Positions 1 through 9,232 of a stretch of DNA of 64,000 nucleotides are shown piece after piece. The position numbers and the translations under genes are program-made. Under the pieces are notes generated by a model. The model made no database searches. It saw nothing but the letters and a program-made list of their open reading frames with translations, and was not told where the DNA came from. Position 1 is the first letter of the stretch, and each line of letters opens with the position of its first letter. Origin of the DNA: Bifidobacterium pseudolongum subsp. pseudolongum DSM 20099 (lineage in GTDB: Bacteria > Actinomycetota > Actinomycetes > Actinomycetales > Bifidobacteriaceae); contig NZ_JDTZ01000003.1 in the NCBI RefSeq assembly GCF_000771225.1, positions 310,001 to 374,000 of the forward strand, written 5' to 3'.

Positions 1-1492
1 TGGAGGAAAGCGCGAAAACCGTGAACGTGTGCGGGTTGCGTAGCTGCGCGCGCAATGCGCTGGCCCGCACATCCATGCAGAGCGGATCGAGCAGGTCGTC
101 GGCGTCGTCAGTGCATGCCGTGGTGACGCCGTATGCCGGCGCCGCCTGCGTGATCCAGCGCAATAGCGCGCTTTTGCCCCGGCTGTGCTGGCCCACCACC
201 GCGAGGGGGCCGGTGCGTGTGTCGATGACGAACGGTGCGACGGCCACCCCGTCATCGACGAGTCCGAGTGGAAGGTGCCCCGGCGCGCAAGTCTCGGGCA
301 ACGACTGCGGGTCCACACGATCGGGCAGCCCATCTGTGAACAGCGGGGGTGGCGCCGTGCAGGCGTGCACGCGAGCGCACCGCTTGATGTCGCCGATGAA
401 CGCATCGATGTCTTCGATGTGCGCGCACCTGAAGATGCGCCGTTCATCGTCTTCCATGAGGATTGCCATGCCGGGGGCGGCTGCGCTCAGATGGGCGGCC
501 GCGTCGGAACCGATCATCTCTTGGGATTGCAGTGCATCGCGGACCCGTAGGCATATGCGCAGGCTCATGTTCGCCTTCATCGATGCGCTGATCTGCCCCA
601 ATGGGTTCTGCGTGCAGACGACCAGATGCATGCCCAGTGAACGGCCCAACGATGCGATGCGCACCAAACGGTCGATGTAATCGGGCAACTGTCCGTGCAA
701 CATATGGAATTCATCGACCACGATCACGAGCCGGGCCACCGGGCATGCGGCCTGCATGAGGTCGCTCACTCCGAGTGCGGCGGCGAGCCGCTCCCGGCGG
801 TCGAGTTCCCGTTCGAGTGCACGCAGGGCGCGTATGGCGTATTTGAGGTCGAGGTCATTGACGCACCCGCGCACATGGGGGAGTGCGCATAGGCGTTCCA
901 TCGCCGACCCGCCTTTGAAATCGAGGAGCGCGAATTGCAGGGATTGCGGGGGATAGGTGGCGGCAAGGGCGAGGCACCAGTCCTGCAGCAGCACCGATTT
1001 CCCGGACCCTGTGGTGCCTGCCACAATCGCATGGGGCCCGTGGCGTTCCAAGTCGATGGACAGCAGTTGGCCATGGGGGTCGATGCCGATGCGCGCGCTG
1101 CATCCAGGTGGTTGGGGGCTGCATGCGGTACGGGTCCACGAGTGGCATATCGTGCGGAATGGCGCGGCGTCGTCAGCCATGCCGTGGAGATGCTCAAGCG
1201 TGGTGCCGGTGCATGCGCGGACCGGATTCTCCCCGATGGCGCCGGAAGCATACGCCGTTGAATGTGGGCTGTCCCCGCTGCTTTCGGACGGTGTGGGGCG
1301 TGACTGCAGCAGCATCAGCACCATGGTGGCCGCGGTGGCGCAACATCCCGATCCAATCATCAGGGCGAACAGCCATTGCTGACGCACGAGCAGCGCGATG
1401 AGCATGATGCATTGCGCGACCAATGGGGCGATATATGCGCACATGCGCAACGCGGTGGTGCGAGTGCGGTGGGTGGCTTGTGTGGTGCTCAT
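1..1492 (-). CDS. FtsK/SpoIIIE-type (EccC/EssC-like) membrane ATPase, 3' end outside the window
   Basis: The frame is open from the ATG at 1492 to the window edge (about 497 codons), so the protein is partial. Two hydrophobic segments lie near residues 18-50. A first FtsK-like ATPase domain follows, with a Walker A reading GTTGSGKS and a Walker B-like strand LVIVVDEFHML. A second GQHSRGKS P-loop further on suggests a chain of ATPase domains, as in the EccC/EssC motors of type VII secretion or SpoIIIE-like translocases. No WXG100 substrate gene is visible, so the role (protein export or DNA pumping) is undecided. It lies downstream of two LCP genes on the same strand, with 93 nt separating it from the nearer one. 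An in-frame ATG at 1507 is an alternative start; neither start has a well-spaced Shine-Dalgarno. Confidence 0.75.
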   Translation of the reverse strand, partial: MSTTQATHRTRTTALRMCAYIAPLVAQCIMLIALLVRQQWLFALMIGSGCCATAATMVLMLLQSRPTPSESSGDSPHSTAYASGAIGENPVRACTGTTLEHLHGMADDAAPFRTICHSWTRTACSPQPPGCSARIGIDPHGQLLSIDLERHGPHAIVAGTTGSGKSVLLQDWCLALAATYPPQSLQFALLDFKGGSAMERLCALPHVRGCVNDLDLKYAIRALRALERELDRRERLAAALGVSDLMQAACPVARLVIVVDEFHMLHGQLPDYIDRLVRIASLGRSLGMHLVVCTQNPLGQISASMKANMSLRICLRVRDALQSQEMIGSDAAAHLSAAAPGMAILMEDDERRIFRCAHIEDIDAFIGDIKRCARVHACTAPPPLFTDGLPDRVDPQSLPETCAPGHLPLGLVDDGVAVAPFVIDTRTGPLAVVGQHSRGKSALLRWITQAAPAYGVTTACTDDADDLLDPLCMDVRASALRAQLRNPHTFTVFALSS

Positions 1493-1585
1493 GACCCTAC
1501 TGTGCATGGGGCGCCGGCGTGGCGCAAACACCGCCGGCGCATGTGGTCGGACGGTCGGTGCTGTTCGCGCCTGGCGTATTCCGGG

Positions 1586-2875
1586 TCAGCCCATTTCGGC
1601 TGCGCTACCTACTGCACCGGGATCATGGGTGCCATCGGCGAGCTGGGCGAACAGTTCGAGGTTGCGTGGATTGTCGAGCAGCACGCAGGAGCCCACGCCG
1701 TCCACGTAGTAGTTGGGATCGCTCCAATAGAGGCTGCCGGTGACGCCGCTTGAGCCCGAAGCGTTGCGGAATGCGAGCAGCATGTCGAGCAGGGTCTTGG
1801 GGTTGGTGCGGTTGTCCACCGTGATCGCCTGCAGGACTGCGTCACCCACCTTGTGCACGGTGCCGAAGTTCATCAGTGTGGACGGGGAGACCGCCTTCTT
1901 GGCGATTGCGCCAATCACCTGGCGCTGGCGTTCGGCACGCCCGAAATCGCCCTTGGGGTCGGAATAGCGCATGCGCGAGAACGCGAGCGCCGTATGCCCG
2001 TCGACGACATGGCAGCCGGCCTTCCAATGCAGGTCGGAAAGCTCATCGTCCACGTCCTGGTCGTAGCACAGCTCGATGCCGCCGAGCGCGTCGACCACGC
2101 CGGTGAGGCCTCCGAAGGTGATCTTGGCCACATGATCGACCTTCTGGCCAGTGATGTCCTCAATCTGTGCGACAAGTTCCTGACGGCCATAGATCTGCAT
2201 CACGGCATTGATTTTGAGCAGTGCGTCATCCACCTGCACGAGCGAATCGCGGGGCACTGAAATGAGCGAGCTGGGGCCGTGCCTCGGCTTGGTGAGGATG
2301 AGGATGGTGTCGGTACGGTCTCCGGGTGTGTCATCGCTGCCGGTGGTGCCATCGCGTTCATCGGACCCAAGGATGAGCCATGTCGTGGCCGGACCCGCGG
2401 TTTTGCCTGTGAGCCAGTCCTCTTTGCGCAGGCTGCCACTGACCCAGTTCCAGATGCCGAAGCCCGCGCAGAGTGCGGCGACGAGCACGATGACGAGTGC
2501 GGCGATGAGGCTGTTGCGCACACGATGGTGTGTGGTATGCGGGCGCGCGGCCGATGGGTGGGGCGTCGTCGCTGCCGCAGTGGATGCCTTGGAGGCTGCC
2601 TGTTGGGGGTGTTGGGTTGCCGCATGGCCTATTGTTGTGCCTGCAGTGGCGCGTGGTGTCCGGTCGCGTGGTGTCCGGTCGCGTGCCGCGCGCGGCGGAA
2701 TGGAGGCGGGGGTGGGCTGCGTGGCGGACGCGCCCGATGATGAACGGCGGGAATGGGGGGCGAACGCCGGTGGTGCCGGTTGGGCCTGTGCATCTTGAGC
2801 GGCGGCTTTGCGGCGCGGCTTCGGGGCGAAGCTCGGTGGCGTGTCGGAAAGGCCGTGCCCCTCGTCGTTCGTCAT
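1586..2875 (-). CDS. LytR-CpsA-Psr (LCP) family cell-wall polymer ligase
   Basis: 429 aa. LCP enzymes transfer undecaprenyl-linked glycopolymers to peptidoglycan on the outer face of the membrane. A Pro/Ala/Ser/Arg-rich cytoplasmic tail (about 1-118) is followed by one membrane segment (122-145) and an extracellular LCP domain. Visible family motifs are LGSDERDG (about 169-176), GDRTDTILIL (185-194), SVPRDS (206-211), FSRMRY (299-304) and an RAERQRQ stretch near 313-319 that binds the lipid pyrophosphate. The start was chosen at 2875 because GGAGG lies 5 nt upstream; an upstream extension of the frame has no such support. A second LCP gene lies just upstream on the same strand, so this is a tandem pair. 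The tail carries a tandem RDRTPRDRTPR repeat. Confidence 0.93.
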   Translation of the reverse strand: MTNDEGHGLSDTPPSFAPKPRRKAAAQDAQAQPAPPAFAPHSRRSSSGASATQPTPASIPPRAARDRTPRDRTPRATAGTTIGHAATQHPQQAASKASTAAATTPHPSAARPHTTHHRVRNSLIAALVIVLVAALCAGFGIWNWVSGSLRKEDWLTGKTAGPATTWLILGSDERDGTTGSDDTPGDRTDTILILTKPRHGPSSLISVPRDSLVQVDDALLKINAVMQIYGRQELVAQIEDITGQKVDHVAKITFGGLTGVVDALGGIELCYDQDVDDELSDLHWKAGCHVVDGHTALAFSRMRYSDPKGDFGRAERQRQVIGAIAKKAVSPSTLMNFGTVHKVGDAVLQAITVDNRTNPKTLLDMLLAFRNASGSSGVTGSLYWSDPNYYVDGVGSCVLLDNPRNLELFAQLADGTHDPGAVGSAAEMG

Positions 2876-2939
2876 GGTGACCTCCTGAAACAACGGCATG
2901 CCCTCGCGCATGACCGATCGGTGGGATGCTGGCGGCTGG

Positions 2940-4397
2940 CTACTGCTTGGTGGCAGGCACCGCGCACACGGTGCTGTTGAGATACTGGTAGGCGATGCCC
3001 ACGTACTGGTTGGTGTCGGGATCCTTGATCGCACCGGTCTCCGGATCCACGATGCCACCCGTTTCCGGATCGATGAGCGTGCCGTCATGCTGCTTGATCA
3101 GGCCGGTCAGCGGGTCGATCGTGGGGGCTGGCGTCGCGGCGGGCGAGTCCTGCTGCGAGGGGTCGGCCGTTTCACTTGGCGCTGCGCTGGGGGTTTCGCT
3201 CGGCGAGGCCGGGGCATCCGTGCCATCGGCGTCTCCGTTGGCATCGGGTTGCGTGGTGTCCTCCGTGGAGAAGAGCGGCTTGTCCTCACGGAACTTGTTC
3301 CACACGTCGTCCGCGTCCGGTGCCCACACCACACGGTTCGGGTCTGTCGGCGCCGCGGTGATCGGCACAGTCTGCATGTACAGATGGTCGAGCGGCATGT
3401 TGCGCAGGCTCATCGCCAGACCCACGAGCGCCGCGGTGTCCGCCATGCCTTCACTGATGCTCAGCGAATTGATGGCTGCACGCACCAATTGGTAGAGCTG
3501 ACTTGTCTGCGTGAACAGATTCTTCGAGATCGCCTCGTTGAACAACGATTTGATCAGGTATTGCTGGCGCGTGGTGCGCATGATGTCCGAACCATCGGTG
3601 CCTGTGCCGTAGCGCATGCGCGCATAGTTGGTGGCTGATTTGCCATCGAGGTGGTGCATGCCCTTCGGCAGATCCATGTCGGTATTGGCGTCCACGGTGT
3701 GCACGGGGACGCACACGTCCACGCCGCCGATGGCATCGATCATGGCGGCAAGGCCCTTGAAGTCGACGACGATGAAGTTGGAGATGTTCAGACCGGTCAG
3801 GGAATTGATGGCGCTCACTGTGCAGCTCGCCGCGGACGAAAGGTCTCCGCCCACAGCATAGGCGGTGCTGAAAATCGAGTTGAACATCACGCCGTATTGG
3901 GCAGGAATCGTGCCGTTGGACGTGGTGCAGCTCGGCACATCCACAAGCGAATCGCGTGGAATCGAGACGAGGTTGATGAACTGGCGGTCGGCGGAGATCT
4001 CGACGACCATCGTCGTGTCGGCATTGTGCACGCCGGCATTCTCGGCGCCGTCGCCGGCGATGTCGGCATTGCCGGCGTCGCGGGAATCCTGCCCGATCAA
4101 CACGAAACGAATCGGCTGGCCGGCATTGGGGTCGAGGTATTCCTGATGTTCGATGAGCGAGTTTACGCTGCGCTCCTGCACCGCGTGGTCGATGTTGAAC
4201 CAGGTGGCCGCGGCCACCGTGCCAACAAAGACGAGCACACCGGCGATGAGGCATGCGATGACCATGCGTGCGCGGTGGCGGATGGTGTAGGCGATCGCGC
4301 TATGGCGTGGACGGCGCGGCACCGTCGAGCCCAGATTCGTCTGTTGCGTGTCTTTTGTGCTATGGGAAGCCACCGGTTCGCCTTTCCGTGTCGACAT
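2940..4397 (-). CDS. LytR-CpsA-Psr (LCP) family protein with Asp-Pro-x-Thr-Gly tail repeats
   Basis: 485 aa. A basic cytoplasmic N-terminus is followed by one membrane segment (about 45-66) and an extracellular LCP domain (about 96-300) with the expected IGQDSR, NADTTM, SIPRDS and YARMRYG motifs and an RTTRQQ stretch. After the domain comes a linker rich in Pro, Ser, Thr and Asp, then a C-terminal tail with repeated units of the form DP(L/E/D)TG/N, and a final segment with one Cys. The second LCP copy lies 64 nt downstream on the same strand. The start at 4397 has GAGG about 9 nt upstream; GTG codons slightly downstream cannot be excluded. Expected role: attachment of surface glycopolymer to peptidoglycan. 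The tail has no counterpart in the neighbouring copy. Confidence 0.92.
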   Translation of the reverse strand: MSTRKGEPVASHSTKDTQQTNLGSTVPRRPRHSAIAYTIRHRARMVIACLIAGVLVFVGTVAAATWFNIDHAVQERSVNSLIEHQEYLDPNAGQPIRFVLIGQDSRDAGNADIAGDGAENAGVHNADTTMVVEISADRQFINLVSIPRDSLVDVPSCTTSNGTIPAQYGVMFNSIFSTAYAVGGDLSSAASCTVSAINSLTGLNISNFIVVDFKGLAAMIDAIGGVDVCVPVHTVDANTDMDLPKGMHHLDGKSATNYARMRYGTGTDGSDIMRTTRQQYLIKSLFNEAISKNLFTQTSQLYQLVRAAINSLSISEGMADTAALVGLAMSLRNMPLDHLYMQTVPITAAPTDPNRVVWAPDADDVWNKFREDKPLFSTEDTTQPDANGDADGTDAPASPSETPSAAPSETADPSQQDSPAATPAPTIDPLTGLIKQHDGTLIDPETGGIVDPETGAIKDPDTNQYVGIAYQYLNSTVCAVPATKQ

Positions 4398-4570
4398 CGG
4401 TCACGCCTCGCGGGAACACTGCGAGCAACACACCCACCGCCCCTTGTCGAGCCGCAATCTTCTGCGATTATAAGGCATGTATGTGAGAATCGGCTCGATT
4501 CCCATGCGCGCCAGCCACTATGAGCCCCTATATGCAGCAGTATGCGGGCGGGTGAATATACCCTGTTGCG

Positions 4571-4584
4571 TACACTGTCAACTA
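4571..4584 (+). promoter_or_regulatory. Candidate leaderless promoter -10 for the GT2 gene
   Basis: TACACT at 4571-4576 matches the TAnnnT -10 pattern and ends 7 nt before the ATG at 4584, so the transcript would start at or beside the start codon. No Shine-Dalgarno precedes that ATG. No convincing -35 is visible. Confidence 0.4.
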
Positions 4585-7500
4585 TGACCCTCTCAGGCAA
4601 CAGCGAGATCCAGCAAGTGATCGGCGAGGCGTTGGCGTCGCGCCCATACTCACACGACCAGCGGGCGGTGACGAACGTCACAGCGGTGATCACCGTGGAA
4701 CGCGACCTGCGCTTCCTGCCGCGCACACTGGAATCGGTGCTGCGGCAAAGCGTATTGCCATCGACGATCGTCATCGCCGATTGCTCTGGGAACACCGTCC
4801 AGTCCGTGCAGACCGGTTTCGAGATCATCCCCACGGTGGCCGAGGTCTATCAGGAGGTGCCTGAACCGCAACACATCAGCGTGCAGCTCGTGCGCGTGAC
4901 CCAGGCCAAATCGTTCGCGGATGCGGTGACCAAGGTGCTGCGCACCGCGCAGATCGATACGTCGACGAAGATGCTGTGGCTGTTGCACGATGATTCCCGG
5001 CCGGCTGACGACCGCTGCCTTGAGGCGTTGCTCGACGCGTGGCGCAACACCCCCACCGCCGCGCTGCTTGGCGCCAAGCAGCTTGACTGGGAAGGCACGC
5101 ACCTGCATGCGGTCGGAGCCTATGCCGCGTTACACCGCGTGACGACACTCGTCGTGGATGGCGAACCCGACCAAGAACAATACGACACGCGCCGTGACGT
5201 GTTCGCCGTCTCACTCGCCGGCGCGCTCGTGCCGATGAACACGCTGACCGCCGTGGGCGGCGTCAACCCGTGGTTCGGCACCTTCGACGAATCCGATGAC
5301 TTCTGCCGCAGGCTGTGCCGCAACGGCAAGCGTGTGGTCGTCGTACCGCAGGCCCGTATCGCGCACCGGCGCGCCCGGTGGGACGGCGTGCGGTCCAAAG
5401 GCGGCGAGCCAATCGATCAGGATGATGCGGCCAATACCTCGATGGCACAGCTTTCCGGCGAACAGAAGTACCGGTACACCGACATCAATGCCCTATGGTG
5501 GCCATTGGCCTGGATCGCCGGCCTCATCGTCGCGGCCGCAAGCGCCCTCCGCCTGCTGTTTCGCAAAAACCCATACCGGGCGTGGTGCACGCTGTGCATG
5601 CCCTGGATCGCGCTCTGTGGCATTCCCGGAGCGCTTGGCGCACGCCACCGCCTCAAGAAGGCGAGCACCGTGCCATGGCGTACCTTGGCGCCATTGACCG
5701 CCGACCGACAGCAGATCAGGCAATGGCATGCGCGCATCAACGCCTTCAACGACCAATGCAACAATGTGGTGCTCGACCCGCTCGCCACCGCCCATCTGCG
5801 CGCGCGCCTCATCCGGCGCTGGGCGCTTGCGGCCACGGCGGCGGCGCTTGCCCTGATCTGCACCGTCATCATGTACTGGGGCATCCTACGGTACGCGTTC
5901 GCCGATACCTCGATGTACTCCAACCAACTGCTGCCGACCGATGCGACATTCCGCCAACTGGTGGAATCAGCCACCACACCATGGGTGTTCGGCATCGGCA
6001 CCGGCATCCCCGTACCGCCAACGCCATGGCTTCTGGTGCTCATGGTGTGCAGTGTGTGCACCGGCGGCCATGTGAGTGTGGCGATGGCCCTCATCTTCTT
6101 CCTTTCCGCGCCATTGTGCGTGCTATCGTTCTGGGCGCTCGCCGGCGTCGTCACCCGCTCCGATACGGTCCGTGTGCTGTGCGGCCTGCTGTGGTACGGC
6201 TGTGCGCTTGCGTTCGGGCTCTACGCCGAAGCGAACCTGCCTATGCTCACCGTCATGGTGTTCCTTCCCGGTGCTCTGGCGTTGTCGTTCAAAGCGGTCG
6301 GCCTGTACCGCACGGAAGCACCCGTCAATCCGCGCTCATCAATCCAAGCCGCTGCGGCGTCCGCCCTCATGTTCATCCCCGCCGTCGCGGCCGAACCGCA
6401 ATTGCTGCTGGCTCTCATCGTGATCTTCGTGGCCTTCCTCGTCTTCGTGCGCAGGCACCGCCTCATGCTGCTGCTGATTCCGTTCCCGGCGGCCTTTGCA
6501 TTGGCACCGACCCTCGTCAACGCCGTGCGGTACTGGGGAGACGGCATGTGGCGCCAACTGTTCGGCGACATCATGGTGCCGGTCGTCACGGTGAACGGCA
6601 CCCCGGAGATCCTCAACCTCAACGCGCTCATCTGGCGCACCTTCGGCATCGACGCGCCGCAGACGTGGTCGGCATGGGCCACGCCTCACGGCATCCGCGA
6701 CGCGTGCATCATCATCACGATGATCATGATCGTCATGGTCGCCATCATCGCCCTGTTTCGCCCATCCGTGTTCCGCGCGTGCCGGATCCTGTGGACGGTG
6801 GCGATCTGTGGATTCGCGCTCGCCATCGTCTCCGCGGCAGTCGTCGTGGCGGTCATGCCGTATGGTGTGGCCGGAGGCTCGGTCCTGCCGGGCGTTGCGC
6901 TCGCCGCATGCGGGCTTCTCGCTTCGGTGGCATTGATGGCAGGTTCGGCCGTCAAACCGTTCAACCGGCTCACGGAAGAGTCCGCATCGCCGTATTCCGC
7001 TGGCCGCATCGGGCGTGGCGCCATCGCTGTGCTGCTTGCCGTGGCCACGGCCACATGCTGTTGGTATGGCTGGTCCATCGCCACCCGTGACGGCATCGGC
7101 ATCACCGGATCAGGCTTGCCGATGGTCGCGCGCGACTACCTTGACCAGCAGGGCGACCGGCGCATCCTCGCGTTGCGTGCGAGCGGCAACGGCACCGTCG
7201 AGTATTCGGTCATGCGCACGGGCCGCGGTGACCTGATCGACAGTTCACCGGCATACCGAGTGAGCGCGGCATACGGCCTGCAACATGACACGGACGATGA
7301 GCAATTGGCTCGGTTGAGCGCACATCTGCTGGCGAACAGTGACGACGACGCCATCGCCACCCTGAGCGACTTGGGATTCGGCGGCATCCATGTGGTCACT
7401 GGCGGATCCGGTGATATCAGCGCTCGCGCGAGCGAGCAATTGCTCGCCAACGTCACGGCGTCGCAAGGCACGCAATCGGTCGTGAGCAACACCGATGGCA

Positions 7501-7682
7501 CCTATTTCCGTCTAACGCTCAACGCCACCCCCAGCCAGCACATCGACGCCAGCGCACAGCATCTGGTCCAGCACAGTCCATGGCGTTCCGCATGGCTCTG
7601 GTGCCTCGGCATCATCGTGGTGTTGTACTGCCTCGTGGCCATTCCGCGGCGCCGCACCGCCGCAAAGGAGGAACAGGAATGA
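4584..7682 (+). CDS. Large membrane glycosyltransferase, family GT2 with polytopic C-terminal half
   Basis: 1032 aa. The N-terminal third is a GT2 fold that starts with a TAVITVERD strand, has a LLHDDSRP segment near 133-140 supplying the metal- and nucleotide-sugar-binding acidic residues, and an FDESDDFCRRL segment that fits the acceptor/catalytic region. From about residue 310 the protein is a long series of membrane helices, followed by an extracellular portion near the C-terminus. This architecture is typical of actinobacterial envelope glycosyltransferases paired with DUF5719 proteins; the sugar cannot be read from sequence. The start at 4584 was chosen because a TACACT -10 ends 7 nt upstream and no ribosome-binding site precedes either this ATG or the in-frame one at 4542. 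The stop overlaps the next start by 4 nt, indicating translational coupling. Confidence 0.9.
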   Translation: MTLSGNSEIQQVIGEALASRPYSHDQRAVTNVTAVITVERDLRFLPRTLESVLRQSVLPSTIVIADCSGNTVQSVQTGFEIIPTVAEVYQEVPEPQHISVQLVRVTQAKSFADAVTKVLRTAQIDTSTKMLWLLHDDSRPADDRCLEALLDAWRNTPTAALLGAKQLDWEGTHLHAVGAYAALHRVTTLVVDGEPDQEQYDTRRDVFAVSLAGALVPMNTLTAVGGVNPWFGTFDESDDFCRRLCRNGKRVVVVPQARIAHRRARWDGVRSKGGEPIDQDDAANTSMAQLSGEQKYRYTDINALWWPLAWIAGLIVAAASALRLLFRKNPYRAWCTLCMPWIALCGIPGALGARHRLKKASTVPWRTLAPLTADRQQIRQWHARINAFNDQCNNVVLDPLATAHLRARLIRRWALAATAAALALICTVIMYWGILRYAFADTSMYSNQLLPTDATFRQLVESATTPWVFGIGTGIPVPPTPWLLVLMVCSVCTGGHVSVAMALIFFLSAPLCVLSFWALAGVVTRSDTVRVLCGLLWYGCALAFGLYAEANLPMLTVMVFLPGALALSFKAVGLYRTEAPVNPRSSIQAAAASALMFIPAVAAEPQLLLALIVIFVAFLVFVRRHRLMLLLIPFPAAFALAPTLVNAVRYWGDGMWRQLFGDIMVPVVTVNGTPEILNLNALIWRTFGIDAPQTWSAWATPHGIRDACIIITMIMIVMVAIIALFRPSVFRACRILWTVAICGFALAIVSAAVVVAVMPYGVAGGSVLPGVALAACGLLASVALMAGSAVKPFNRLTEESASPYSAGRIGRGAIAVLLAVATATCCWYGWSIATRDGIGITGSGLPMVARDYLDQQGDRRILALRASGNGTVEYSVMRTGRGDLIDSSPAYRVSAAYGLQHDTDDEQLARLSAHLLANSDDDAIATLSDLGFGGIHVVTGGSGDISARASEQLLANVTASQGTQSVVSNTDGTYFRLTLNATPSQHIDASAQHLVQHSPWRSAWLWCLGIIVVLYCLVAIPRRRTAAKEEQE

Positions 7683-9223
7683 ACGCGCACACCAGCCGCA
7701 AGTCGATCGATCAGGCACACCATACACGAAAAGCGATCGTCACGACCGCCACCGGCGCCATTGTGGCGGCGCTCATTGTGGGACTGGCCGTATTGCCGGT
7801 TGAAGGCGTCGGCGCTGACACTGCGCAGGTCTCCAATGCGCAGGTGCGGGAGACGGTCAGCCCCAAACAGATTGTGCAATACTGCCCGGCCCAGATGGGT
7901 TTGGCTGATACTGAGGCCTTTGGAGACACGGAATTCCAGGCGAGTGTGGGCAATCTGCAATCGAGGCGCAGGTACGCCGCGTTCGGATCGATTTTCCATG
8001 CGCAGTCGCGCAACCTCACCGATGCCGATGGCGTGGATGCGGCTGTGCTCGAAAGCCCCACCCGGGACGACGGTGCGGTGGCCTATGTCTCATCGGCACA
8101 GAACGCGAACGACCCCTCGGTGCTGGAGACCCGTGTGCTCAGCGCGCAAAGCGGCACCGGCGCCACCGGGGCTCTGGCATCGTGGGCCACCGAAGGAGAT
8201 ATTCCGGGAGTGGCGGCATCGGCATGCGTTTCCACCCAATTGCTGCAGCGGTTCCTCGTGCCCGCCACAACCACGGGGAACACGCAGCAGCTCATGCTCG
8301 CCAACACATCCGACAAGCCCACATCCGTGGACATCGCCGCGTGGGGCACAGAAGGCGGGCAGATCGCGCTCTCCACGTCGAGCACCGTGACCGTGCCGGC
8401 CAACGGGCGCAGCACCGTCATGCTCAATGCGGCTGCCCCCGGGCAGCAGGCGTTGTATGTCACGGTCACGAGCCAGAACACGCCGGTCGGGGCGGTGATC
8501 CGGTCAGTGGCGATGGACGGTCTGACACCGAAGGGCAATGACTTCATCATGCCGTTGCGCGACGCCTCCACAGAGCAGGCCATGCCCATCGGTGAGGACT
8601 GGGACGGTGCCATGGTGTATGCCTTCGCGCGCCACGATACGAAGGTCACCTTGTCGTGGATCACCGACCATGGGCTTGTGTCCATGGATTCGTTCTCGAT
8701 CGCCGCCGGCGCGGTGGCCACGCATGAGGTGGGGAAGGCCCCGCAGGGTGCGGTCGCCGTCTATGCGCAGAGCGATGACGATTGCATGCTGGCAATGCGT
8801 GTGACGGCCTCCGGTGACGAAGGGCAGCGGGATTATGCAGTGGTGAACGCTGAACCGGCCATGCATCAAGCCGCATTGGCGATTCCCGCGGATGTCTCGT
8901 CGAATATGGTGGTCGCCAACATGAAGGAGTCGCAGGACACGGTGACCTTTGTCGGTTACGATGCCTCCGGCAAGCGTGTGGGGGAACATGATGTGGATGT
9001 CGACGCCAATTCGGCCGTCACCCTGACCCCGGGTGAGATCGGCAAAGGCGTCGTGGCGGTGGAGACGGCCGGGAAGTCCGGATCGTTGGTATGGGGGGCG
9101 TTCCTTGCGAACGATTCCATCGAGAAGGGCGGTCTGGCCGGCATCGCATACTTGCCCGCCGCATCGCTTGAAGTGCAACGCCAGATCGTCACAGCCCGGA
9201 ACGATGCGTCCATTGTGCGCTGA
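7679..9223 (+). CDS. DUF5719 family exported protein
   Basis: 514 aa. An N-terminal hydrophobic segment (about 22-45) acts as signal peptide or anchor, and the rest is predicted extracellular with many beta-rich, Thr/Val/Ala-rich stretches. No catalytic motif is recognised. In actinobacteria this family commonly follows a large GT2 membrane protein, and here its ATG overlaps the GT2 stop codon (ATGA at 7679-7682) with AAGGAGG just upstream, so the two are very likely co-translated. An accessory role in envelope polymer assembly or export is inferred from context only. The longer frame upstream lies inside the GT2 gene and was rejected. Confidence 0.85.
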   Translation: MNAHTSRKSIDQAHHTRKAIVTTATGAIVAALIVGLAVLPVEGVGADTAQVSNAQVRETVSPKQIVQYCPAQMGLADTEAFGDTEFQASVGNLQSRRRYAAFGSIFHAQSRNLTDADGVDAAVLESPTRDDGAVAYVSSAQNANDPSVLETRVLSAQSGTGATGALASWATEGDIPGVAASACVSTQLLQRFLVPATTTGNTQQLMLANTSDKPTSVDIAAWGTEGGQIALSTSSTVTVPANGRSTVMLNAAAPGQQALYVTVTSQNTPVGAVIRSVAMDGLTPKGNDFIMPLRDASTEQAMPIGEDWDGAMVYAFARHDTKVTLSWITDHGLVSMDSFSIAAGAVATHEVGKAPQGAVAVYAQSDDDCMLAMRVTASGDEGQRDYAVVNAEPAMHQAALAIPADVSSNMVVANMKESQDTVTFVGYDASGKRVGEHDVDVDANSAVTLTPGEIGKGVVAVETAGKSGSLVWGAFLANDSIEKGGLAGIAYLPAASLEVQRQIVTARNDASIVR

Positions 9224-9232
9224 ACAGAACGG

